This document shows positions 53,350 through 59,956 of a stretch of DNA of 64,000 nucleotides, one piece after another. The position numbers and the translations under genes were made by a program. The stretch is from NCBI RefSeq assembly GCF_947502995.1, contig NZ_CANNBW010000010.1:1-64000 (forward strand), written 5' to 3'. The notes under the pieces were generated by a model. That model was given only the letters and a program-made list of their open reading frames with translations. It searched no databases and was not told the DNA's origin. Position 1 is the first letter of the stretch; each line of letters starts with the position of its first letter. The DNA is from an uncultured Tenacibaculum sp. Lineage in GTDB: Bacteria > Bacteroidota > Bacteroidia > Flavobacteriales > Flavobacteriaceae.

Positions 53350-54040
53350 CTATGTTTGAAAGCTCTCAAAATATTCTTGAATTTTGAAATATTCTAATTT
53401 TTCAAATTGTAATGAAGTCCAATTTAAGTGAATGATTCTGTCCAATCTAAATTCTCTTAATTCATTTCGGAGGTGACAAAAAGCAATTACAACCCATACA
53501 TTATTAGTAAAATATATCGCTTGTGGTTCAATGTTTCGTTTGGTTTGTTCGCTTTTGTATAATGAATTATAAGTGATGAATATTTGGTTTTTTGAAGAAA
53601 TAGCGTTCTGAATGTTGAATGTCTGACAGCCAATTACTCTCAATAATTTCATCCTTTTGAAAGTTAAAGGTTCTTGAAGATAGTAATTCGACTTTTTCTT
53701 TTTGATAATTTTTAAGAGTTGCCTTTATTTTAATGAATAACGAATTGAAATTTTCAGACAACGATTTGTCTCCTTGATTTTTAATGAATGTTTCAAATAT
53801 AATTAAACTATTTGCTTCTTCTTCAGTAAGAGATATTGGTGGTAAATTATAGCCATCAACTATAAAATAACCTACTCCGTTTTCAGAACCAATTGGAACT
53901 CCAGAATCTTGTAATGTTTTAATGTCTCGATATACAGTTCTTAGGCTGATTTCAAAACGTTCAGCAATTTCTTTTGCCTTTACTACTTTTTTAGATTGAA
54001 GTTGAATTAAAATTGCAGTTATTCTAGTAAGTCTATTCAT
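53350..54040 (-). pseudogene. WYL-domain transcriptional regulator disrupted by a 7-bp duplication
   Basis: The upstream frame (54040-53567) encodes an HTH regulator of the YafY type: TRITAILIQLQSKKVVKAKE, RFEISLRTVYRDIKTLQDSG, VPIGSENGVGYFIVDGYNLP. It ends out of frame. The rest of the WYL domain continues in another frame (NQIFITYNSLYKSEQTKRNI, VIAFCHLRNELREFRLDRI) to 53350. At the junction a tandem 7-mer is found (TGAATGT twice on the plus strand, 53609-53622). Removing one copy gives ...WLSDIQNAISSKNQIF in one frame and a 227-residue protein of normal size. It is likely a recent loss or a strain-specific variant. The HTH half may still be made. Confidence 0.85.
53609..53622 (-). repeat. 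7-bp tandem duplication causing the frameshift
   Basis: TGAATGT-TGAATGT (ACATTCA-ACATTCA on the coding strand) adds seven bases, shifting the frame by one. Loss of one unit restores the WYL reading frame exactly. Confidence 0.85.
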
Positions 54041-54051
54041 TTAATCACTAT

Positions 54052-54339
54052 TTATATAGCTATACTAACAGTAACTATATCATTTAATTTTAAACAGGCT
54101 TTTTTTCTAATTTCAGCTTTTATAGGAAGTAGATAAGTGTTTTCTTTTGTATCGAACCAAATAGCTGTTTCCCATTGAAGTTCATTGATTTTAGCAGTTG
54201 CTTTCATTCTTCCCCAACCTTCTTCTTGCCATTTTAGATGATTGCGTATTTCTTTAGAAATGCTTTTGGGTAAGGATATAAAAAACCAACCGCCATTCCA
54301 CATTTTTCCAGAAAAGTTGTATTTAATCTTTGCTTGCAA
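54052..54339 (-). CDS. DUF1905-like small protein
   Basis: The 95 residues match the short DUF1905 fold: WNGGWFFISLPKSISKEIRN, GWGRMKATAKINELQWETAI, TYLLPIKAEIRKKACLKLND. DUF1905 proteins are small beta-barrel proteins of unknown activity. The only start is TTG at 54339 after an in-frame stop. It ends 11 bases before the WYL regulator and starts 41 bases after the Nudix gene, so the unit TatD-Nudix-DUF1905-WYL is probably co-transcribed. Confidence 0.82.
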   Translation of the reverse strand: MQAKIKYNFSGKMWNGGWFFISLPKSISKEIRNHLKWQEEGWGRMKATAKINELQWETAIWFDTKENTYLLPIKAEIRKKACLKLNDIVTVSIAI

Positions 54340-54380
54340 TTCTTGTTAGGTTTTGTAGGTTTCTGACTTTATTACTACAA

Positions 54381-54779
54381 TTAAAACATCTCTCCTTTTT
54401 CTTTCAAGAAAGCAAATATTTTTTTGTCAACTTCAGAGATAATGTTGGTATGAGAAGAATCTAACCATTGTAATTCTTCAATTTCATTATCTGCTAGTAA
54501 AGTTCCTTCAAATTTTGCTTTATAGCAAGTCATTTTAACTAAAACTCCTTCTTTAGCACCGTCTGATTGCGCTTTAAAAGTTCCAAGATACTCAATAGTG
54601 TCTTTTAATATAATAACACTTAATTCTTCTTTTATTTCACGAATAAGCGTTGCTTCATCAGATTCGTTACCTTCTCTTTTCCCTCCAGGAATATAAAACT
54701 TTTCTTTTCCTTTAGATCGAGTACTAAGAATTTTACCATTCTTAGTTTCTATCCACGCAACTTTGTCAATTTCTTTCAT
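54381..54779 (-). CDS. Nudix hydrolase
   Basis: The 132 residues contain a Nudix box at about 32-54 (GGKREGNESDEATLIREIKE, then ELSV), slightly degenerate at the end because the final glycine is serine. Nudix enzymes hydrolyse nucleoside diphosphate-linked compounds. Substrate specificity is not visible. It starts one base after the tatD stop and is probably translationally coupled to it. Confidence 0.9.
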   Translation of the reverse strand: MKEIDKVAWIETKNGKILSTRSKGKEKFYIPGGKREGNESDEATLIREIKEELSVIILKDTIEYLGTFKAQSDGAKEGVLVKMTCYKAKFEGTLLADNEIEELQWLDSSHTNIISEVDKKIFAFLKEKGEMF

Positions 54780-54780
54780 G

Positions 54781-55545
54781 TTATATTTTGAAAACCTGTT
54801 TTGAGTTTTCTGTAGTGATTTCAGAAATTTCTTGATACGATTTCCCGTAAATATCCACCAATTTACCTACAACTTGAGTGATATAACTACTTTCATTTCT
54901 CTTTCCTCTATAAGGAGTAGGAGCCAAGTAAGGTGAATCGGTTTCTAGAACAATATGTTCAATATCTATTTCATTTAAGAACTTGTCAATTTTTCCATTT
55001 TTAAAAGTTGCTACACCACCAATTCCTAATTTCATGTTGTATGAAATTGCTTGTTGTGCTTGCTCAAAAGTTCCCGTAAAACAGTGGAAAATTCCATGTA
55101 AATCGTCTCCTTTTTCTTCTTCTAAAATTTCAAAAATTTCATCAAAAGCTTCTCTACAGTGAATTACAATTGGAAGTTGTTTTTCTTTTGCCCATTGTAT
55201 TTGAGTTTTAAAAGCTTCTTGCTGTTGAGTTAAAAAGGTTTTGTCCCAATATAAGTCAATTCCTATTTCTCCAATACCGTAAAAATCACGTTTGTCAATC
55301 CATTCTCTTACGTGAGCTAATTCCTCTTTATAGTTTTCCTTTACAGAAGTTGGGTGAAGTCCCATCATTAAAAAAACATCATTTGGATAATTCTTTTCCA
55401 ATTCAAACATGCTTTCTGTGTGCGAACTATCAATAGCAGGAATAAAAAAACGAGAAACACCGGCATCTTTAGCTCTAGTCATCATTTCATCTCTATCGTC
55501 ATTAAATTGCTCTGAATATAAGTGAGTGTGTGTATCTGTAATCAT
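54781..55545 (-). CDS. tatD: TatD family metal-dependent hydrolase
   Basis: The 254-residue TIM-barrel metallo-hydrolase has metal ligands in THTHLY (His6, His8), GEIGIDLYWDKT, HCREAF and HCFTG, and ends with the conserved LETDSPYLAPTPYRGKRNES. TatD proteins have DNase or exonuclease activity in E. coli. It heads the minus-strand unit that continues with the Nudix gene, DUF1905 and the WYL regulator. Confidence 0.94.
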   Translation of the reverse strand: MITDTHTHLYSEQFNDDRDEMMTRAKDAGVSRFFIPAIDSSHTESMFELEKNYPNDVFLMMGLHPTSVKENYKEELAHVREWIDKRDFYGIGEIGIDLYWDKTFLTQQQEAFKTQIQWAKEKQLPIVIHCREAFDEIFEILEEEKGDDLHGIFHCFTGTFEQAQQAISYNMKLGIGGVATFKNGKIDKFLNEIDIEHIVLETDSPYLAPTPYRGKRNESSYITQVVGKLVDIYGKSYQEISEITTENSKQVFKI

Positions 55546-55558
55546 GTGATTTTAACTG

Positions 55559-55566
55559 TATCTTTG
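55559..55566 (+). promoter_or_regulatory. Candidate -7 element for the protease gene (TATCTTTG)
   Basis: It is a full TAnnTTTGC match 21 bases before the ATG at 55587. A TTG at -33 was not found. Confidence 0.5.
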
Positions 55567-55586
55567 CAGCGACAAAAGTACAAGAA

Positions 55587-56066
55587 ATGGCAAGTTTGAA
55601 AAAAGTATTACGTAAAAAGAAATACGTTCGAATAAAGTTGAAAAAAATGAAAACAAATCACCTTGAGTTGAAAGCTGAAATCAACGGTGTAAAAGGTGTT
55701 TTTATTTTAGATACTGGAGCTTCAAATTCTTGTGTTGGATTAAATTTAGTTGATCAATTCAAATTGGTTTCTGAAGTTAGCGAAGTTAAAGCAGCTGGCG
55801 CTGGAGCAACTGATATGGAAACTTATAAATCTGTTGATAATAGATTAAGAATAGGAAATTGGAAATTGAAAAATTGCGATTTAGTTCTTTTTGACTTAAA
55901 ACATGTAAATGCTGCATTAACGATGCATAATGCTAAAGAAGTACATGGAATAATTGGCGCAGATGTTTTAGAGAAAGGAAAAGCTCTTATCGATTATGAT
56001 AAGAAAGTATTGTACTTAAGAAAGATTAAAAAGAAAAAGCAACGAAATTTATCGTTGCCTTTTTAA
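55587..56066 (+). CDS. Retropepsin-like aspartic protease
   Basis: This 159-residue single-domain aspartic protease (clan AA, gag-asp type) has the catalytic triad Asp42-Thr43-Gly44 in ILDTGASNS and a later hydrophobic-hydrophobic-Gly segment, HGIIGADVLEKGKALIDY. As in retroviral enzymes it should act as a dimer. The N-terminus is very basic (KKVLRKKKYVRIKLKKMK), with no signal peptide or membrane helix, so it is predicted to be cytosolic. Its last codons contain the terminator hairpin at 56039-56058. The natural substrate is unknown. Confidence 0.85.
   Translation: MASLKKVLRKKKYVRIKLKKMKTNHLELKAEINGVKGVFILDTGASNSCVGLNLVDQFKLVSEVSEVKAAGAGATDMETYKSVDNRLRIGNWKLKNCDLVLFDLKHVNAALTMHNAKEVHGIIGADVLEKGKALIDYDKKVLYLRKIKKKKQRNLSLPF
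56039..56063 (+). terminator. Terminator inside the end of the protease gene
   Basis: GCAACGA (56039-56045) pairs with TCGTTGC (56052-56058) and is followed by CTTTTT up to about 56063. Both arms are codons of the protease (stop codon at 56064-56066), so the gene ends in its own terminator. Confidence 0.75.
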
Positions 56067-56108
56067 TACTATTGAATTTATTTCGGAATTTCGTAGGTAA
56101 ATTAATGT

Positions 56109-56753
56109 TTACAATTTTATTCCTTGTTCAATAAGTTTATTAGTTACTTCATCTTGATCATTAATTTCTGAAATATCAATATGAACATGATCGTAAAATA
56201 TTTTTCTGAGTTCTTTCATTAAATCTTCTTGAGAAGTTTCTGAAATATTTTCGAATGTAATAAAGTAACTAGAGCCTTCAGTATTTAAATATTGTCCTAA
56301 ATAAATATTTTGATCAGTATTTAAGCCAATAATATTATTAATCGATTTGGTAAAATCTTTTAAAATAGCTTTCGAAGGCTGTTTAAATATTGTGTATAAT
56401 TCTTCTATTTTTACTTTTCTGGCTTTTAAAGAGATGTTGTCTAGATTAAGCATTATGTCTTCAGTCACATCAAGACCTCCTTTGGAGTTCGTTTTTAAAC
56501 TTTTTAAAGTATTTGTAACTCCATCTAAAGACCACCAACCAAAAATAAAGGATAATAAGTTGTATTTAAGTATGTGCTTTTTTTGATTTTCTTTTTTAAG
56601 TAAATATGCAGGTGACGCAGTAAAAATATTACCAACAATTAAAGATATGCTGTATTGATAAACAATAAAACGATGTCCGTTATCGATTCTTCGTTGTAAA
56701 CTTTGAATATCTAAATTGTCTACATTTTTTAACTTACAAGTCAGTTTATTCAT
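56109..56753 (-). CDS. Membrane-associated protein of unknown function
   Basis: The 214-residue protein has one or two hydrophobic segments near the N-terminus (FIVYQYSISLIVGNIFTASP, about 34-52, and LLSFIFGWWSLDGV, about 66-78). A helical soluble remainder of about 130 residues follows (KVEELYTIFKQPSKAIL, LNTDQNIYLGQYLN). No family was recognised. It is convergent with the protease gene and is followed by the terminator at 56775-56809 in the other direction. It lies alone between two housekeeping genes. Confidence 0.65.
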   Translation of the reverse strand: MNKLTCKLKNVDNLDIQSLQRRIDNGHRFIVYQYSISLIVGNIFTASPAYLLKKENQKKHILKYNLLSFIFGWWSLDGVTNTLKSLKTNSKGGLDVTEDIMLNLDNISLKARKVKIEELYTIFKQPSKAILKDFTKSINNIIGLNTDQNIYLGQYLNTEGSSYFITFENISETSQEDLMKELRKIFYDHVHIDISEINDQDEVTNKLIEQGIKL

Positions 56754-56774
56754 TCTTTTTATAGCTTTTAAAAC

Positions 56775-56809
56775 AAAAAAACCTGATAAATGATAAATCA
56801 GGTTTTTTT
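56775..56809 (-). terminator. Terminator after the aminotransferase operon
   Basis: AAAAAAACCTGAT (56775-56787) pairs with ATCAGGTTTTTTT (56797-56809). On the minus strand the T run follows the stem, about 30 bases beyond the aminotransferase stop at 56839. Confidence 0.88.
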
Positions 56810-56838
56810 TTGTTGTTATTAAGTTTTTCTAATTAAAA

Positions 56839-58026
56839 CTAGCTCAATACTTCTTTAATACGCTTTACAGCTTCACGTAATTGTAATTCTGAAGCTGCAT
56901 AAGACATACGAATACAGTTAGGTGCACCAAAAGCATCACCAGTAACTGTAGCTACATTTGCTTCTTCTAATAATAACATAGAAAAGTCTGAAGCATTGTT
57001 AATCTCTTTACCTTGTATTGTTTTTCCGAAGAAAGCAGAAATATCTGGGAAAATATAGAAAGCTCCTTCAGGAACGTTTAATTTAAAACCTTCGATTTTT
57101 TCTAATAAACCAAGAACAATATCTCTTCTCGATTTAAATTCATCTACCATGTATTGAACAGCACTAGGCTCAGCAGAAACAGCAGTAATTGCAGCTCTTT
57201 GTGCAATACAGTTAGTTCCAGATGTAATCTGACCTTGCATTTTAGTACAAGCTTTAGCGATCCAAGCAGGTGCTCCAATATAACCTATTCTCCAACCTGT
57301 CATAGCAAAAGCTTTTGCTAATCCGTTTACGGTAATTGTTCTATCATACATACTTTCTATAGAAGCAAAACTAAAAGGCTTTGTTCCGTAATTAATATGT
57401 TCGTAAATTTCATCAGACATCACGAAAATCTCTGGATATTTTTCTAATACTTTGGCTAAAGCTAAATACTCTTCCTTAGTATAGATTGTACCACTCGGAT
57501 TGTTTGGTGAGTTGAATAAAATTAATTTCGTTTTTGGTGTAATTGCAGCTTCTAATTGCTCAGGAGTAATTTTGAAGTTAGTTTCAATAGTTGAAGGAAT
57601 CTCAACAGAAACAGCTTCACATAATGTTGCAATTGCAGAGTAGCTTACCCAGTACGGACAAGGTAATAAAACTTCATCTCCAGGATTTAACAATACTTGC
57701 ATTACGTTAGCAATAGATTGTTTTGCACCTGTAGAAACTACGATTTGATTTGGAGCATAATCTAAATCATTATCGCGCTTGAATTTTTTGCAAATAGCTT
57801 CTTTTAATTCACCATATCCATCTACTGGAGTGTATGAATTATAATTCTCATTTACTGCTTTAATTGCAGCTTCTTTAATAAAGTCAGGTGTATTAAAATC
57901 AGGCTCTCCTAAACTTAAGCTGATAATATCTTTTCCTTGACCTTTTAATTCTCTGGCTTTAGCAGCCATGGCTAATGTTTGCGATACAGGTAAACTGTTA
58001 ATTCTGTTCGATAATGCTTCTGACAT
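56839..58026 (-). CDS. aspC: Class I/II pyridoxal-phosphate aminotransferase
   Basis: The 395-residue aminotransferase is of the aspartate/prephenate type. It has the PLP lysine Lys238 in NGLAKAF, Asn175 in NSPNNPSGT, Asp205 in SDEIYEH and Arg246 in GWRIGY. It transfers amino groups between aspartate or glutamate and 2-oxo acids in the cytosol. The start follows the desaturase stop by 12 bases, suggesting one transcript. It lies in the 1-beta-type group common in Bacteroidota. Exact substrate use is not settled by sequence. Confidence 0.92.
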   Translation of the reverse strand: MSEALSNRINSLPVSQTLAMAAKARELKGQGKDIISLSLGEPDFNTPDFIKEAAIKAVNENYNSYTPVDGYGELKEAICKKFKRDNDLDYAPNQIVVSTGAKQSIANVMQVLLNPGDEVLLPCPYWVSYSAIATLCEAVSVEIPSTIETNFKITPEQLEAAITPKTKLILFNSPNNPSGTIYTKEEYLALAKVLEKYPEIFVMSDEIYEHINYGTKPFSFASIESMYDRTITVNGLAKAFAMTGWRIGYIGAPAWIAKACTKMQGQITSGTNCIAQRAAITAVSAEPSAVQYMVDEFKSRRDIVLGLLEKIEGFKLNVPEGAFYIFPDISAFFGKTIQGKEINNASDFSMLLLEEANVATVTGDAFGAPNCIRMSYAASELQLREAVKRIKEVLS

Positions 58027-58038
58027 TGTTTTAGTTGA

Positions 58039-59130
58039 TTATGCTAGTTGCGGTTTTTTTCCTAGTTCGGCAATATGTCTTAAGTGTTCTAATATTGCTC
58101 TTCGTGTTGTTTTATATTCGTGATAAGGTAAATTAAATTCCTTAGCAGTCTCTTTTACTATTTTCGCTATTTTACTGTAATGTATGTGCGAAATATGAGG
58201 GAAAATATGGTGTTCCACTTGATGATTTAAACCACCTGTGTAGAAGTTAATAAACCAGTTTTTAGGAGCAAAATTTGCTGTGGTATATAACTGATGAATT
58301 GCCCAAGTATTTTTCATGTTACCATTTTCATCTGGTAAAGGAGTATCTGTAGAAGGTACAATGTGTGCTAATTGGAATACAAAACTTAAAATGATTCCTG
58401 CTGTATAATGCATCACAAAGAAACCAATTAAAACTTTCCACCATGCAACATCTAAAACTAATAATGGAAGAACTAACCACATTGCATAATAAATAATTTT
58501 AGTAACAATTAATTTAGTCCATTCCACTTTTGGATTAGGGAATTTCCCATAAGATAATTTTCTTTTCAAGTAACTGTGCATTTGCTTGAAATCTGTAGTA
58601 ATTGCCCAGTTTATAGTTAATAAACCATATAATACTGGAGAATAATACTTCTGAAATCTATGGAAAGGTCTCCATTGTGTGTGCTTAGAAAAACGAATAA
58701 TTCTACCAGCATCCATGTCTTCATCATGATCTTGAATATTCGTATATGTATGGTGTAAAACGTTATGTTGAACTTTCCAATTATACACGTTTCCAGCTAA
58801 AATATACATACTACTTCCCATTAGGTTATTCACCCATTTTTTACTTGAGAAAGATTCATGATTACTATCGTGCATAACATTCATACCAACACCAGCCATA
58901 CCAATTCCTATTACAATAGTTAATAAAAATCTAAGCCAGTTAGGCATATCAACAGTTAATATAACAGCAAAAGGAGCCAAGAAAAGCGTAAACATGATAA
59001 TTGCTTTTAAGTACAATTTCCAGTTCCCTGTTCTTTTGATATCATTTTCTTTAAAGTAGTCGTTAACTCTTTTATTTAAAGTTCGAAAGAACTTTGCTTT
59101 ATCTATTCTTGAAAATTTAATCGAATTCAT
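58039..59130 (-). CDS. Membrane fatty acid desaturase (acyl-lipid type)
   Basis: The 363-residue di-iron membrane desaturase has three histidine boxes: H87-DSN-H91, H122-NVL-H126-H127, and the Gln/Val-type third box H303-QVE-H307-H308. There are four membrane helices (about 41-60, 66-86, 212-230, 232-252). An HxxHH-type third box with Gln is typical of front-end or acyl-lipid desaturases. It adds a double bond to membrane lipid acyl chains, useful for cold adaptation. No cytochrome b5 domain is fused. It precedes the aminotransferase by 12 bases. Confidence 0.92.
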   Translation of the reverse strand: MNSIKFSRIDKAKFFRTLNKRVNDYFKENDIKRTGNWKLYLKAIIMFTLFLAPFAVILTVDMPNWLRFLLTIVIGIGMAGVGMNVMHDSNHESFSSKKWVNNLMGSSMYILAGNVYNWKVQHNVLHHTYTNIQDHDEDMDAGRIIRFSKHTQWRPFHRFQKYYSPVLYGLLTINWAITTDFKQMHSYLKRKLSYGKFPNPKVEWTKLIVTKIIYYAMWLVLPLLVLDVAWWKVLIGFFVMHYTAGIILSFVFQLAHIVPSTDTPLPDENGNMKNTWAIHQLYTTANFAPKNWFINFYTGGLNHQVEHHIFPHISHIHYSKIAKIVKETAKEFNLPYHEYKTTRRAILEHLRHIAELGKKPQLA

Positions 59131-59245
59131 GTCGTAATTTAATGGGGTAAAAATAAGTGTTTTTCGCTCATGTTTATCTGATAACGAAAGTTTTTAACGA
59201 TAATTATTGATTTGTAAAAATCTTAACTATATAAACAAATGTTAT

Positions 59246-59253
59246 TACTTTTG
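59246..59253 (+). promoter_or_regulatory. Candidate -7 element for rsmG (TACTTTTG)
   Basis: TACTTTTG matches TAnnTTTG 18 bases before the preferred ATG of rsmG. It also argues against the longer alternative start at 59239, which lies upstream of it. Confidence 0.5.
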
Positions 59254-59271
59254 TCACGCAAATATAATAGC

Positions 59272-59901
59272 ATGGATATCATTTTAAAATACTTTCCTGA
59301 TTTAACTGAAAATCAGTTACGCCAATTTACACTTTTACAGGAATTATATGAAGATTGGAACCTAAAAATTAACGTTGTTTCTAGAAAAGATATTGATGAA
59401 CTGTATCTACGTCATGTACTACATTCTTTAGGTATAGCAAAAGTGATGGAGTTTCAGCCAGGAACAAGTGTTATGGATGTAGGAACTGGAGGAGGTTTTC
59501 CTGGTGTACCTTTAGCTATTTTATTTCCTGAAACGAAATTTCATTTAGTAGATTCTATAGGGAAAAAGATTAAAGTTGTGAATGAAGTTGTAGAAGGTTT
59601 AGGATTAGAAAATGTAAAAACTACACATGGAAGAGTAGAAGAGGTTGATGAAACTTATGATTTTATCATAAGTAGAGCAGTTGCACAAATGGAAACTTTT
59701 CATAGATGGGTGAAAAATAAAGTTCAAAAGAAGCAAAATCACGAATTAAAAAATGGAATTTTATATTTAAAAGGTGGTGATTTAACTGAGGAATTAGCAA
59801 AGTTTCCAAAAGCTACGATTTATGATTTACCAGATTTTTTTGATGAAGATTTTTTTGAAACCAAAAAAGTAGTGCATTTACCAATAAAATTTAAAGGATA
59901 A
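59272..59901 (+). CDS. rsmG: 16S rRNA (guanine-527-N7)-methyltransferase
   Basis: The preferred start is ATG at 59272 (MDIILKYFPDLTENQLRQF), giving 209 residues, the usual length. A longer frame from 59239 includes a promoter-like element and is less likely. The SAM-binding motif is DVGTGGGFPGVPLAILFP, followed by DSIGKKIKVVNEV and the SRAVAQMETF segment of the RsmG family. It methylates G527 of 16S rRNA. It is followed by a strong terminator and stands alone here, away from parAB and mnmG. Confidence 0.95.
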   Translation: MDIILKYFPDLTENQLRQFTLLQELYEDWNLKINVVSRKDIDELYLRHVLHSLGIAKVMEFQPGTSVMDVGTGGGFPGVPLAILFPETKFHLVDSIGKKIKVVNEVVEGLGLENVKTTHGRVEEVDETYDFIISRAVAQMETFHRWVKNKVQKKQNHELKNGILYLKGGDLTEELAKFPKATIYDLPDFFDEDFFETKKVVHLPIKFKG

Positions 59902-59938
59902 ATAAAAAAACCAGAGTTTTAAACTCTGGTTTTTTTAT
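59901..59938. terminator. Bidirectional terminator between rsmG and the tricorn protease
   Basis: The stem AAAAAAACCAGAGTTT / AAACTCTGGTTTTTTT is nearly a perfect palindrome with a minimal loop and A/T runs at both ends. It lies in the gap between the convergent genes. Confidence 0.9.
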
Positions 59939-59956
59939 TTATAATCTAATTGATTA

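Noticed and set aside
53350..53652. A separate small gene after the HTH protein
   Set aside because: Its sequence is the second half of a WYL domain in a shifted frame; removing one copy of the 7-bp repeat joins it to the upstream HTH protein.
59239..59271. Longer start for rsmG
   Set aside because: It would place the -7-like element TACTTTTG inside the coding region and add a hydrophobic leader unlike the family; the ATG at 59272 gives the normal length.
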